From the NCBI GenBank assembly GCA_018969935.1, contig JAGWXJ010000027.1, forward strand, positions 1-18,005: a DNA stretch of 18,005 bases, read 5' to 3'. The notes under the pieces were generated by a model. It ran no database searches. It had not been told where the DNA came from and worked only from the letters and a program-made list of their open reading frames with translations. This DNA is from Alphaproteobacteria bacterium (GTDB taxonomy: Bacteria; Pseudomonadota; Alphaproteobacteria; Micavibrionales; UBA1664). Made by a program: the position numbers and the translations under genes. This document shows positions 9,501 to 15,268 of this stretch, piece after piece. Within the stretch, counting starts at the first letter, position 1, and each line of letters begins with the position of its first letter.

Positions 9501-12432
9501 TTGTATATGTCAGAGCGCCATCGCTAACCCGAACGTCAAGGTTGTAGGTGTTGTCGCCGCCGTCATCGAGGGGATTCTCGAAGTTGGGAGCCGCAACAAA
9601 TGCCAAATGGCCTGTCGAGGGGTTGATTGTAAACAGGGCGGCATCGGCACCGCCAGCGATGGTATAGGTAAAGGTTGTGCCTGCATCCGGGTCGGTTGCG
9701 GCTATGGTTGCCACGTTGATGCCGTTTTCAGACAGGCTGTAGCTTCCGGGCGTCGTAATGGTGGGCGCTTCGTTGACGTTTGTTACGAGTACATCAATTG
9801 CTTGTGTATCCGTGCCGCCAGAGCCATCACTAGCCTGCACTACTACATCGTAGTGGCCATCGGAGTTACTGTCAGTCGGGGCTTCATAGTTTCTTGCGTT
9901 GTTGAACATCAGGGCACCTGTAGAGGTGTTGATGCTGAACAGGCTTGCGTCGGCGCCGCCTACGATGGAGTAGGTGATGGTTGTGCCGAGGTCGACATCG
10001 GTTGCTGTAACGGCGGTTACAGAGGTTGTATTTTCGGCCACGTTTATTGTTGCGGTGGAATTGCCACCATTGGAGTTGATGACAGGCGCTTCGTTTGTGT
10101 TGGTAACAGTAATGTTGAATTCCTGCGTATCGGATAACGTACCATCAGATGCCTGAACCAATACGTTGTATATGTTGTCAGTATTGCTGTCGGTCGGTGC
10201 TTCGTGGTCCGGTGCTGCAACGAAAGCAAGTACGCCGGTTGAGCTGTTTATTGTGAACCTAGAGGCATCGGTACCGCCGATAATGGTGTATGTGAGCGTT
10301 GTGCCCGCATCCTGATCTGCTGCGGAAATCGTGCCGACCGTTGCGATGTTTTCAACGCGATTGGCATTGACTACAGATGCGCCTGTAAACGAAGTAATAA
10401 CCGGCACTTCATTGACGTTATTGACTGTAACCACAAGCGCTTGCGTATCGCTGCCGCCATTGCCGTCATTTACGGTAACCGTAACGTTGTAAACGTTGTT
10501 GGTACCGACGTCGGTCGGGGTTTCAAAGTCGGGCGCGTTGATAAAGCGTAGATTGCCGCTACCATCAATCGAGAAAAGAGAAGCATCTGCGCCGGATAGT
10601 ACGTATGTCGGCGCGCCACCATCAGTATCGGTAGATACGATGTTGGTTACATGGAGCAAGTTTTCGTTTGTGGTAATGTTTGCGCCAGTGCCGCCACCGT
10701 TCGAGGTGATGACAGGGGCATCGTTTACGTTGCTGACAGCCACATTAAAGAAGCGGTTTTGCGTGAGATTGAACGTATCCGTTACATCGAGTGCAAAGCC
10801 ATCGCTTGCCTGAGGCTCGTTGCCGTTGTGCAAGTAACGGATGTGACCGCTGTTGATGTCGGCGTTGTTGAACCTGTCACCCGCCGTGAGCGGGAACCAG
10901 TTGGTGCCGTCGTTGGATTTTTGCAGGATACCGCCATTAACGTTGCGGGCGGTGTAGAAAATATCCTGATTTTCAGGGTCGCGGGCGCCAATCATGGCGA
11001 AGGTCAGTATTACTGACGAGCCTTCGGCCGTTGCGATGGATGATGTGCCTTCGAATTCCGGCCTGAAGTTCGGTTTTACCGTTTCCGTTTCTGCAGGTGG
11101 TGGGGGCGGTGGTGGCGGAGGAGGTGGCGGAGGTGGTGGCGGTGGAGGTGCCACGTTTTGTGTTGTGCCTGCATCAGGAGCGGGGCCAAAATTCTGGATT
11201 GTGCCGCTACTCACGCCGCCTGTTGTGAGTGCCTGAAACAAAGGTGGTGGTGGCGGCATGGCGGGGCCTTGCGGGGCAGGAGGCCCACCATTCGGGCCAT
11301 TGCCTTCGGGGCCCTGTGCGCCTTGCGGGCCCTGCGGGCCGTTGTCCGGCTGGCCTGCGCCTTGTGCGGCAGGGGGTTCGCCATTCGGGCCGTTGCCCTC
11401 AGGCCCTTGGGCGCCTTGTTGCCCTTGCTGGCCTTCGCCTTGCTGTTGCTGCTGCTCGCCGTTCTGGCCATCAGTTGCCTGATTTTGTTGCTGCTGATTG
11501 CCGTTCTGGTTGCCGTTGTCGTGCGCTGTATCATCGATGGATGTGAACAGCTGCGAGGAAACAGAGCGCACAGCGCCGTAGCTTTGCGTCATCTGCTGGG
11601 CATCAAGGGTACCGATGTTTTGAATCGGGGCGTTGAAGCTGGTGAGCTGGACGGTTTCGAACTGGTCGGAGAGAATTTGCTCGCCCGCGCCGTTGCGGAC
11701 GACGATAGCGCCTTCAAGTACGGAAATTTGCGAGTGGCCGTTTTCGGCAATCTGGCCGCCGATAATGGTACCGCGGATACCGATGGAGCCTACAGGCGTG
11801 TTGAGGTGCACTGCATCGGGGTTTTCACGGCCTACGAGGCCCGATGTAAACATGAACACGCCGCGAAGAATTGACAGGCCCGTGGTGCCGCTTTGATCGG
11901 ACGGGTTGAAAGAGAAGTCATCGACGGCCAGACGGGCGTTTTCGGACACGGCGAACGTGGATTCATCGATGAAGGTGATGTTTACGGCGCCTTTGGCATC
12001 GGTTTCGACGATATCGCCTTCGTAAATTTCGGAGCCGGCTGTGATTTTTTCTTTTGTGCCGTCGGCGTGGGTGACCGTGGCTTCGCCGCTCACTTCGGTT
12101 ACATGGCCAACGGGGGATTTATCGGATGCGGAATCATTTGCTGCCCACTGCACATCGCCCGCTGACTTAAGGAACGATTGGACGAGCTCAGGCGTAAGCA
12201 TCGAACCGGAAGCAGACACGATGGCTGGTGTTTCGGAAGCAAGGAAATAGCCTTCGATGACGAAAGTCTGGCCCTCGGGCGTAGTAAGCACAAGGTTTTG
12301 CCCTTCGCGGGCCATTTCAAGGGATCCGGCGTCAACACCTTCAGGCAGCTGAACGGTGCCGTTGTCCTTTTGCGCCAATACCGTGGGGGCGGCTTTAGCA
12401 TTGCCTGCGCCGTCCATCGTATCTTGAGCCAT
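6580..12432 (-). CDS. Giant FecR-cadherin-FG-GAP surface protein, probable T1SS substrate
   Basis: This 1950-residue protein starts at the ATG at 12432, which follows a purine-rich GGGGGA (12442-12437); the upstream in-frame ATG at 12471 has no ribosome site. Architecture: N-terminal region ~1-105 of unknown type; FecR-like domain ~107-270 (GHVTEVSGEATVTHADG, later LNTPVGSIGIRGT); Q/N/G/P-rich linker ~305-428; 18 prolines at 429-446; a CSPG/cadherin-like domain ~460-570; five cadherin-like repeats ~572-1095 joined by NVNEAPVI-type linkers; a further related domain ~1096-1240; seven FG-GAP-like propeller motifs ~1263-1710 (such as GDFNGDGISD); and an RTX-like tail with GDGDDVMKI and DGGLGTDTLKL near 1780-1805. 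There is no Sec signal, no membrane helix and no cysteine, as expected of T1SS cargo. It probably acts as a calcium-dependent adhesin or matrix protein. Cargo assignment rests on the adjacent exporter operon. The binding partner is unknown. Confidence 0.88.
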   Translation of the reverse strand: MAQDTMDGAGNAKAAPTVLAQKDNGTVQLPEGVDAGSLEMAREGQNLVLTTPEGQTFVIEGYFLASETPAIVSASGSMLTPELVQSFLKSAGDVQWAANDSASDKSPVGHVTEVSGEATVTHADGTKEKITAGSEIYEGDIVETDAKGAVNITFIDESTFAVSENARLAVDDFSFNPSDQSGTTGLSILRGVFMFTSGLVGRENPDAVHLNTPVGSIGIRGTIIGGQIAENGHSQISVLEGAIVVRNGAGEQILSDQFETVQLTSFNAPIQNIGTLDAQQMTQSYGAVRSVSSQLFTSIDDTAHDNGNQNGNQQQQNQATDGQNGEQQQQQGEGQQGQQGAQGPEGNGPNGEPPAAQGAGQPDNGPQGPQGAQGPEGNGPNGGPPAPQGPAMPPPPPLFQALTTGGVSSGTIQNFGPAPDAGTTQNVAPPPPPPPPPPPPPPPPPPAETETVKPNFRPEFEGTSSIATAEGSSVILTFAMIGARDPENQDIFYTARNVNGGILQKSNDGTNWFPLTAGDRFNNADINSGHIRYLHNGNEPQASDGFALDVTDTFNLTQNRFFNVAVSNVNDAPVITSNGGGTGANITTNENLLHVTNIVSTDTDGGAPTYVLSGADASLFSIDGSGNLRFINAPDFETPTDVGTNNVYNVTVTVNDGNGGSDTQALVVTVNNVNEVPVITSFTGASVVNANRVENIATVGTISAADQDAGTTLTYTIIGGTDASRFTINSSTGVLAFVAAPDHEAPTDSNTDNIYNVLVQASDGTLSDTQEFNITVTNTNEAPVINSNGGNSTATINVAENTTSVTAVTATDVDLGTTITYSIVGGADASLFSINTSTGALMFNNARNYEAPTDSNSDGHYDVVVQASDGSGGTDTQAIDVLVTNVNEAPTITTPGSYSLSENGINVATIAATDPDAGTTFTYTIAGGADAALFTINPSTGHLAFVAAPNFENPLDDGGDNTYNLDVRVSDGALTYTKSIAVTISNVNETPVITSNGGGVSANLNISENSTSVTHVVAADPDAGTTLTYTLSGPDSSFFTIDSNGNLSFIAAPNYESPADSGGNNIYNVNVSVSDGAGGTDTQALAITVDDANDAATAIIMNDGTQFRPGENIDSFIAGRTANGTGQGTLIGKINVADEDSSGASQAGLANMMLYGLTDVTGQGTLNITNFELVSRTVDGQTDVVLKLVNGINPIFNGEEKYSITVRLDAQQNGFGADDIYETFSFIAKNDGLMIEALNGASGFRIENDNRAGQTMFGASLAVGDFDGGRSEIIIGAPRALNAENPNEVSGGIYSFTNNTTLMANASDGYVGLSSVTSGGNGTFKELTTAGSGNDTDSFYGASIAIMKNFEGASAHSDLAVSNFGDGMVHIMRSGYTNDTLDIYNIQSGASVTTDQEKQDAIKVTSLGDVNQDGFTDLLVSTGYADISGQSRSGSAFIVLGKQNFSADLDAQNLTSNGIYMPTPVSPAVGNMFGRNAASLKDFNGDGIADFAISAEGVDTNGGTTGERQGMVTVYFGNSGLTQSMLSSPSSQLKIIGKVAEGMIGDEIANAGDFNNDGMSDLLVRSETDGVDGSIYMIYGNQGLSNQIVKLGVDEFGFDHTGTTLASYNGFRITNSGASMGELGKTIGSAGDFNGDGISDIFISISKDVGAGHYEHTLAVIYGKTGGLTGFNLQTDLGDETKSFKIHLGNSLSPEIRAIGAGDLNGDGYKDILIGNPSSDDTDGMYGDAYVVYGNNYSGGVQKFSGTSGSSASSQNFVGHTSNDVLSVDQHTSISFSAGDGDDVMKIANNGAIRNFDGGLGTDTLKLFFSNGESGTPTADAIDLRGLSKHAQGIEKILFESNSYLDQLKLDIRDIIALASSNGEGRIKIAVTDLQASLENSLTLFDGAGSIGDIYSLSSNLQFKHDYDGTGGPDTVNEDGITYQKYTHMATHVELLVDSRIIGASTLASA
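9157..10722 (-). repeat. Five tandem cadherin-like repeats, ~101-107 residues each
   Basis: Within the giant protein, repeats begin near residues 572, 676, 782, 889 and 990. Each runs from PVITSNGGG-like through ENTTSVT, a D.DAGTTLTYT segment, GGADASLFTI, FVAAPNFE.P.D and a final SDG.GGTDTQA strand. They are joined by NVNEAP linkers, the place where cadherin-type domains bind calcium between modules. The copies are clearly homologous but well diverged, including at codon level, so this is an old array rather than a recent expansion. Confidence 0.85.
11095..11148 (-). repeat. 18-codon polyproline tract
   Basis: Eighteen consecutive NGG triplets on the + strand read as 18 proline codons (residues 429-446) on the - strand. 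All four proline codons occur in irregular order, so it is not a simple triplet-slippage run. It joins the flexible Q/N/G/P-rich linker to the first cadherin-like domain and should form a stiff polyproline helix. The + strand is correspondingly G-rich. Confidence 0.9.
11288..11418 (-). repeat. Duplicated GAQGPEGNGPNG unit in the linker
   Basis: Two copies of the same 12-residue unit (~340-351 and ~371-382) are encoded at about 11288-11325 and 11381-11418, 93 bases apart. Several differences between the DNA copies fall at third codon positions, while the peptide is unchanged over the 12 residues. The Gly-X-Y-like spacing is collagen-like but too short to be called a collagen domain. Confidence 0.7.
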
Positions 12433-12575
12433 TGATTCCCCCACTTTTAGTGCACACAAACATGCCCCCATTTCGGGCGCATTGTTCCAGTTTACCCTAA
12501 AGCCTATTACAAAAGGGTAACGAATGCTTAAAATTTTACCTTTAATTGCTTGAAATCAGAAGGAAAAATCGCCGG
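12433..12575 (-). promoter_or_regulatory. Leader region of the giant surface-protein gene with an inverted repeat
   Basis: This 143-bp AT-rich gap separates the CNBD-EAL stop from the start of the giant gene, both on the - strand. It holds the Shine-Dalgarno-like GGGGGA four bases from the chosen start. It also holds a perfect 7-bp inverted repeat, TTACCCT (12492-12498) and AGGGTAA (12514-12520), with a 15-base spacer. The dyad is placed 60-90 bases upstream of the start codon, where an operator would be expected. I cannot point to convincing -35/-10 boxes. It does not resemble a CRP site (TGTGA-N6-TCACA). Confidence 0.45.
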
Positions 12576-12590
12576 CTATTTGCGTTTTTC
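12563..12590 (-). terminator. Possible weak terminator after the CNBD-EAL gene
   Basis: On the - strand, GAAAAACGC at 12590-12582 can pair with GCGATTTTTC at 12572-12563 with one bulged base and a 9-base loop, giving an A/T-rich stem whose 3' arm is a run of five T. It overlaps the gene's stop codon. The stem has only three internal G-C pairs plus the outer one, so read-through into the giant gene remains likely. Confidence 0.3.
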
Positions 12591-13772
12591 TAGCCATAAT
12601 ACCAGGTCGCTTTCCTGCATGGGGCGGGCAAAGTAATAACCCTGTACCATATCGCAGCCGTGGGCCATCAGGAGGTCCAGTTCCTCTTTCTTTTCAACGC
12701 CTTCGGCAACCACCGACATCCCCAGCCCTTTGGCCAGCGAAATAATGGTTTTTACCAGCGTGAGGCTGGCGGGGCTTTGAACCATCTCGACGATGAAGCT
12801 GCGATCGATCTTCATGGTGTCGATAGGGAATTTGTGGAGATAGGAAAGTGACGAGTAGCCCGTGCCGAAGTCATCCAGAGCTACTGTCAGCCCGGCATCG
12901 CGGCAGCGTTTGAGGGTGGCGATTGCGCCTTCCGGATCATCGATAAGCATACGTTCCGTAATTTCGAGCTTGATGCGGGAAGGGTGCACGCCCGTGCCCT
13001 GCATGGCTTCGGATACGTTATCGGCGAAGTCTTCTGCAGCGAGATCGAGCCCTGTGAAGTTGAGGGACATAAACCAGTCGTTGGTCATGCCATGGTCCAG
13101 CTTCAGGCGGTTGAGCATGTAAACGCCCTCACGCAAGGCCCAGCGGCTTGCATGGACGATGAGGCCCGAATCCTCGGCCAACGGGATAAACGTACCCGGT
13201 GATACCATGCCTTTGACGGGGTGGTGCCAGCGCATCAGCGCTTCGAAGCCCACGACCTTGTCGTTCACGATATCGATGATGGGCTGATAGTGCAGGCGTA
13301 ACTGATAGCCCAGAATGGCTTCCCTGAAATCGTGCGTCATGCGGATTGTTTCGAAAGCTTTTTGGCTTACGACGGCATCGCGTTCCATTTCCTCGGCGGA
13401 TTCGCGGGCGGAATCGGTGCCGTGCAATACCGCGCGGTAACGGGCCAGAATGACCTGCATCACCATTTTCATGACAGGGTCGGCGTGGGCGAGCCTGCGG
13501 CCAAAATCCTCGCGGGTGATGGCAATGAGGGTGCTTGCGCGGGTGGCCCTGATGCTGGCCGTACGGACCTTGTTATCGACGAGCGCCATTTCACCAATAA
13601 TGGTGCCTGTGCCGCGGTGGCCGAGGATTTGCTCGGTGCCATCGGGGTTGGTGACGAATATTTCCACCTGCCCGTCCTCTATGAGGTAGGCAACTTCGCC
13701 AAGATCGCCCTGGCGCATGATGACGTTTCCGGGCTCGAATACGAGGTGTTTCGTGCGGTTGATGAGGCTCAT
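12576..13772 (-). CDS. Cyclic-nucleotide-binding EAL c-di-GMP phosphodiesterase
   Basis: This soluble protein of 398 residues should hydrolyse c-di-GMP under control of a bound cyclic nucleotide. Residues ~10-115 are a CRP/PKA-type cNMP-binding domain with the phosphate-binding cassette GEMALVDNKVRTA. Gly60, Glu61, Arg70 and Thr71 match the cAMP-contacting positions of CRP and PKA. A helical linker (~116-150) leads to the EAL domain, which keeps EAL (177-179, in GFEALMRW), the NF Asn, LEITER, DDFGTGYSS, the IDxxKID lysine, VAEGVE and QGYYFARP, so it looks catalytically complete. There is no GGDEF, HTH or membrane segment. The same domain order occurs in the cAMP-activated Bdellovibrio phosphodiesterase Bd1971. 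It lies directly upstream of the giant protein gene on the same strand. The start has no strong ribosome site, so the exact N-terminus is less sure. Confidence 0.92.
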   Translation of the reverse strand: MSLINRTKHLVFEPGNVIMRQGDLGEVAYLIEDGQVEIFVTNPDGTEQILGHRGTGTIIGEMALVDNKVRTASIRATRASTLIAITREDFGRRLAHADPVMKMVMQVILARYRAVLHGTDSARESAEEMERDAVVSQKAFETIRMTHDFREAILGYQLRLHYQPIIDIVNDKVVGFEALMRWHHPVKGMVSPGTFIPLAEDSGLIVHASRWALREGVYMLNRLKLDHGMTNDWFMSLNFTGLDLAAEDFADNVSEAMQGTGVHPSRIKLEITERMLIDDPEGAIATLKRCRDAGLTVALDDFGTGYSSLSYLHKFPIDTMKIDRSFIVEMVQSPASLTLVKTIISLAKGLGMSVVAEGVEKKEELDLLMAHGCDMVQGYYFARPMQESDLVLWLEKRK

Positions 13773-13840
13773 TGGCGGACAAAGAGGTGAAGGTTTATGA
13801 TAACCCTATGGTACCGATGGTATATATAAAGTAAAGAATG

Positions 13841-13869
13841 TTGACAGGGCGCCCACGCACCTGTTAAAC
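13841..13869 (+). promoter_or_regulatory. Probable sigma-70-type promoter of rpmJ
   Basis: A perfect TTGACA at 13841-13846 is followed, after 17 bases, by TTAAAC at 13864-13869, which matches the -10 consensus at three of six positions including the two conserved A. Transcription would begin about 20 bases before the rpmJ start. The 13773-13897 gap also serves the divergent CNBD-EAL gene, but I see no convincing promoter boxes in that direction; the AT-rich TATATATA stretch at 13821-13828 is only a candidate. Confidence 0.5.
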
Positions 13870-13897
13870 GGGTGGCCGAAAACAAGGATATAGTGCC

Positions 13898-14023
13898 ATG
13901 AAAGTCAAAAATTCGCTGAAAAGCTTGAAAAAACGCAGCCGTACCTGCCGCGTCATCCGCCGCAAGGGCCGCGTCTATGTCATCGACAAAAACAACCCCC
14001 GCTATAAAGCGCGTCAGGGCTAA
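13898..14023 (+). CDS. rpmJ: Ribosomal protein bL36, zinc-independent (C-minus) form
   Basis: A 41-codon gene encoding a lysine/arginine-rich protein that begins MKVKNSLKSLKKRSRTCRV and ends NPRYKARQG, which matches the 41-residue bL36 paralogue (YkgO type) usual in alphaproteobacteria. It is a small protein of the 50S subunit. Only one cysteine is present, so the CxxC zinc site of the classical 37-38-residue form is missing. An AAGGAT-like ribosome site lies about seven bases before the ATG. It is a single-gene unit: a TTGACA promoter lies upstream and a strong terminator follows. It is the first clearly core gene after the secretion locus. Confidence 0.95.
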   Translation: MKVKNSLKSLKKRSRTCRVIRRKGRVYVIDKNNPRYKARQG

Positions 14024-14049
14024 TACCGCCTTATAGGCAAAAACCAGCA

Positions 14050-14082
14050 AAAGCCGCGGCAAAACCGCGGCTTTGTTTTTTC
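14050..14082 (+). terminator. Intrinsic terminator of rpmJ
   Basis: A perfect 10-bp stem (AAAGCCGCGG at 14050-14059 with CCGCGGCTTT at 14065-14074), a 5-base CAAAA loop and a following GTTTTTT tract make a textbook rho-independent terminator 27 bases after the rpmJ stop. It separates rpmJ from the mre operon, whose promoter must therefore lie in 14083-14176; I see no convincing boxes there. Confidence 0.9.
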
Positions 14083-14176
14083 CTTTGGATGGAATCAAGA
14101 ATCAACGTGCATACCGTAACTACTTTTGCTATGAGTGCCTGCATCACAAAAAATATGAAAACGGGACTGTAAGCCG

Positions 14177-15214
14177 ATGTTTTCAAAGCTTTTCAGCTTT
14201 GTATCCGCCGATATGGCCATGGATTTGGGCACTGCCAACACGCTTGTATACGTGCGTGACCAAGGGATTGTGCTGAACGAGCCTTCGGTTGTGGCAATCA
14301 CAACTTCGGGCGGGCGCAAGCAGGTTTTGGCCGTCGGCAACGAGGCCAAGCAGATGCTGGGCCGTACGCCCGGCAATATCACGGCCATACGCCCGCTTCG
14401 TGACGGGGTTATCGCAGACTTCGAAGTGGCCGAGGCCATGATCAAGCATTTCATCCGCAAGGTGCATAACCGCCGTTCGTTTGTATCCCCTGAAATGATT
14501 ATCTGCGTCCCTTCGGGTTCTACGGCTGTGGAGCAACGTGCGATTATCGAGAGCGCCGAGAGCGCAGGCGCCCGTAAAGTCTGGCTGATTGAAGAACCGA
14601 TGGCTGCCGCCATTGGCGCAGGCCTGCCTGTCATGGAACCTACGGGTTCCATGGTCGTTGATATAGGTGGTGGCACCACGGAAGTTGCCGTTATTTCGCT
14701 TGGGGGGATTGTGTATTCCCGTTCCGCCCGTGTTGGCGGCGACAAAATGGACGAAGCGATTATCGCATTCATCCGCCGCGTGCATAACCTTTTGATTGGC
14801 GAAAGCACGGCTGAACGGATTAAAAAAGAAATCGGCGCGGCCTGCCCGCCTGTAGATGGCGATGGACGCACCATGCAAATCAAAGGTCGCGACCTGATGA
14901 ACGGTGTGCCGAAGGAAATTGTCGTAACCGAACGCCAGATGGCGGAAGCTCTGGCCGAGCCGGTTAGCCAGATTGTCGAGGCCGTGAAAACCGCCCTTGA
15001 AAATACGGCGCCCGAGCTCGCGGGCGATATTGTCGATAAAGGTATCGTGATGACGGGTGGTGGGTCCTTGCTCAAGAACCTCGATTACGTCTTGAGGTAT
15101 GCTACAGGTTTGCCCGTGACCGTGGCCGATGACCCGTTGGCCTGCGTGGCGCTCGGTACGGGCCAGGCCCTCGAGGACCGCCCCGTGCTAAACGGTGCCC
15201 TTAAAACAGCCTAG
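14177..15214 (+). CDS. mreB: Rod-shape actin homologue MreB
   Basis: This 345-residue bacterial actin polymerises under the inner membrane and organises the elongasome that builds the lateral cell wall. The actin-fold ATP motifs are intact: phosphate-1 MDLGTANTLVY (from M15), phosphate-2 VVDIGGGTTEVAV, and the adenosine motif VMTGGGSLLKN. Length agrees with family members (E. coli 347). The N-terminus MFSKLFSFVSADMAMDLGT gives an amphipathic start typical of membrane-binding MreB. It is the first gene of the mreB-mreC-mreD-mrdA run, following the rpmJ terminator. A window with a complete MreB suggests a rod-shaped or curved cell. Nothing unusual is seen in the gene. Confidence 0.98.
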   Translation: MFSKLFSFVSADMAMDLGTANTLVYVRDQGIVLNEPSVVAITTSGGRKQVLAVGNEAKQMLGRTPGNITAIRPLRDGVIADFEVAEAMIKHFIRKVHNRRSFVSPEMIICVPSGSTAVEQRAIIESAESAGARKVWLIEEPMAAAIGAGLPVMEPTGSMVVDIGGGTTEVAVISLGGIVYSRSARVGGDKMDEAIIAFIRRVHNLLIGESTAERIKKEIGAACPPVDGDGRTMQIKGRDLMNGVPKEIVVTERQMAEALAEPVSQIVEAVKTALENTAPELAGDIVDKGIVMTGGGSLLKNLDYVLRYATGLPVTVADDPLACVALGTGQALEDRPVLNGALKTA

Positions 15215-15268
15215 TTTTTTATCCACAGAAAAGTCTTTGGCTGATTGTTGCAACGCCTTGTAGTCACG

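Noticed and set aside
9157..10722. CRISPR-like or recent tandem DNA repeat
   Set aside because: The periodicity is at protein level (~105 residues); DNA copies are too diverged and there are no short identical repeats with spacers.
11288..11418. Collagen-like domain
   Set aside because: Only short Gly-X-Y-like stretches in a Q/G/P-rich linker; too short and irregular for a triple helix.
11158..11874. 238-codon open frame on the + strand
   Set aside because: It is opposite the FecR and linker part of the giant protein; its Leu/Cys-rich sequence is the complement of the Q/G/P-rich linker.
11500..12432. LapG-type (T)AAG cleavage site in the cargo N-terminus
   Set aside because: Only KAAP and WAAND occur near the N-terminus; neither matches the known site, and no LapG or LapD gene is in the window.
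12433..12471. 13-residue longer start for the giant protein
   Set aside because: No ribosome site before 12471, while 12432 has GGGGGA; the extension would add the only cysteines.
14083..14176. Promoter boxes for the mre operon
   Set aside because: A promoter must exist after the rpmJ terminator, but no -35/-10 pair with good spacing stands out.
14095..15075. 326-codon open frame on the - strand
   Set aside because: It is the antisense shadow of mreB, whose motifs are unmistakable.
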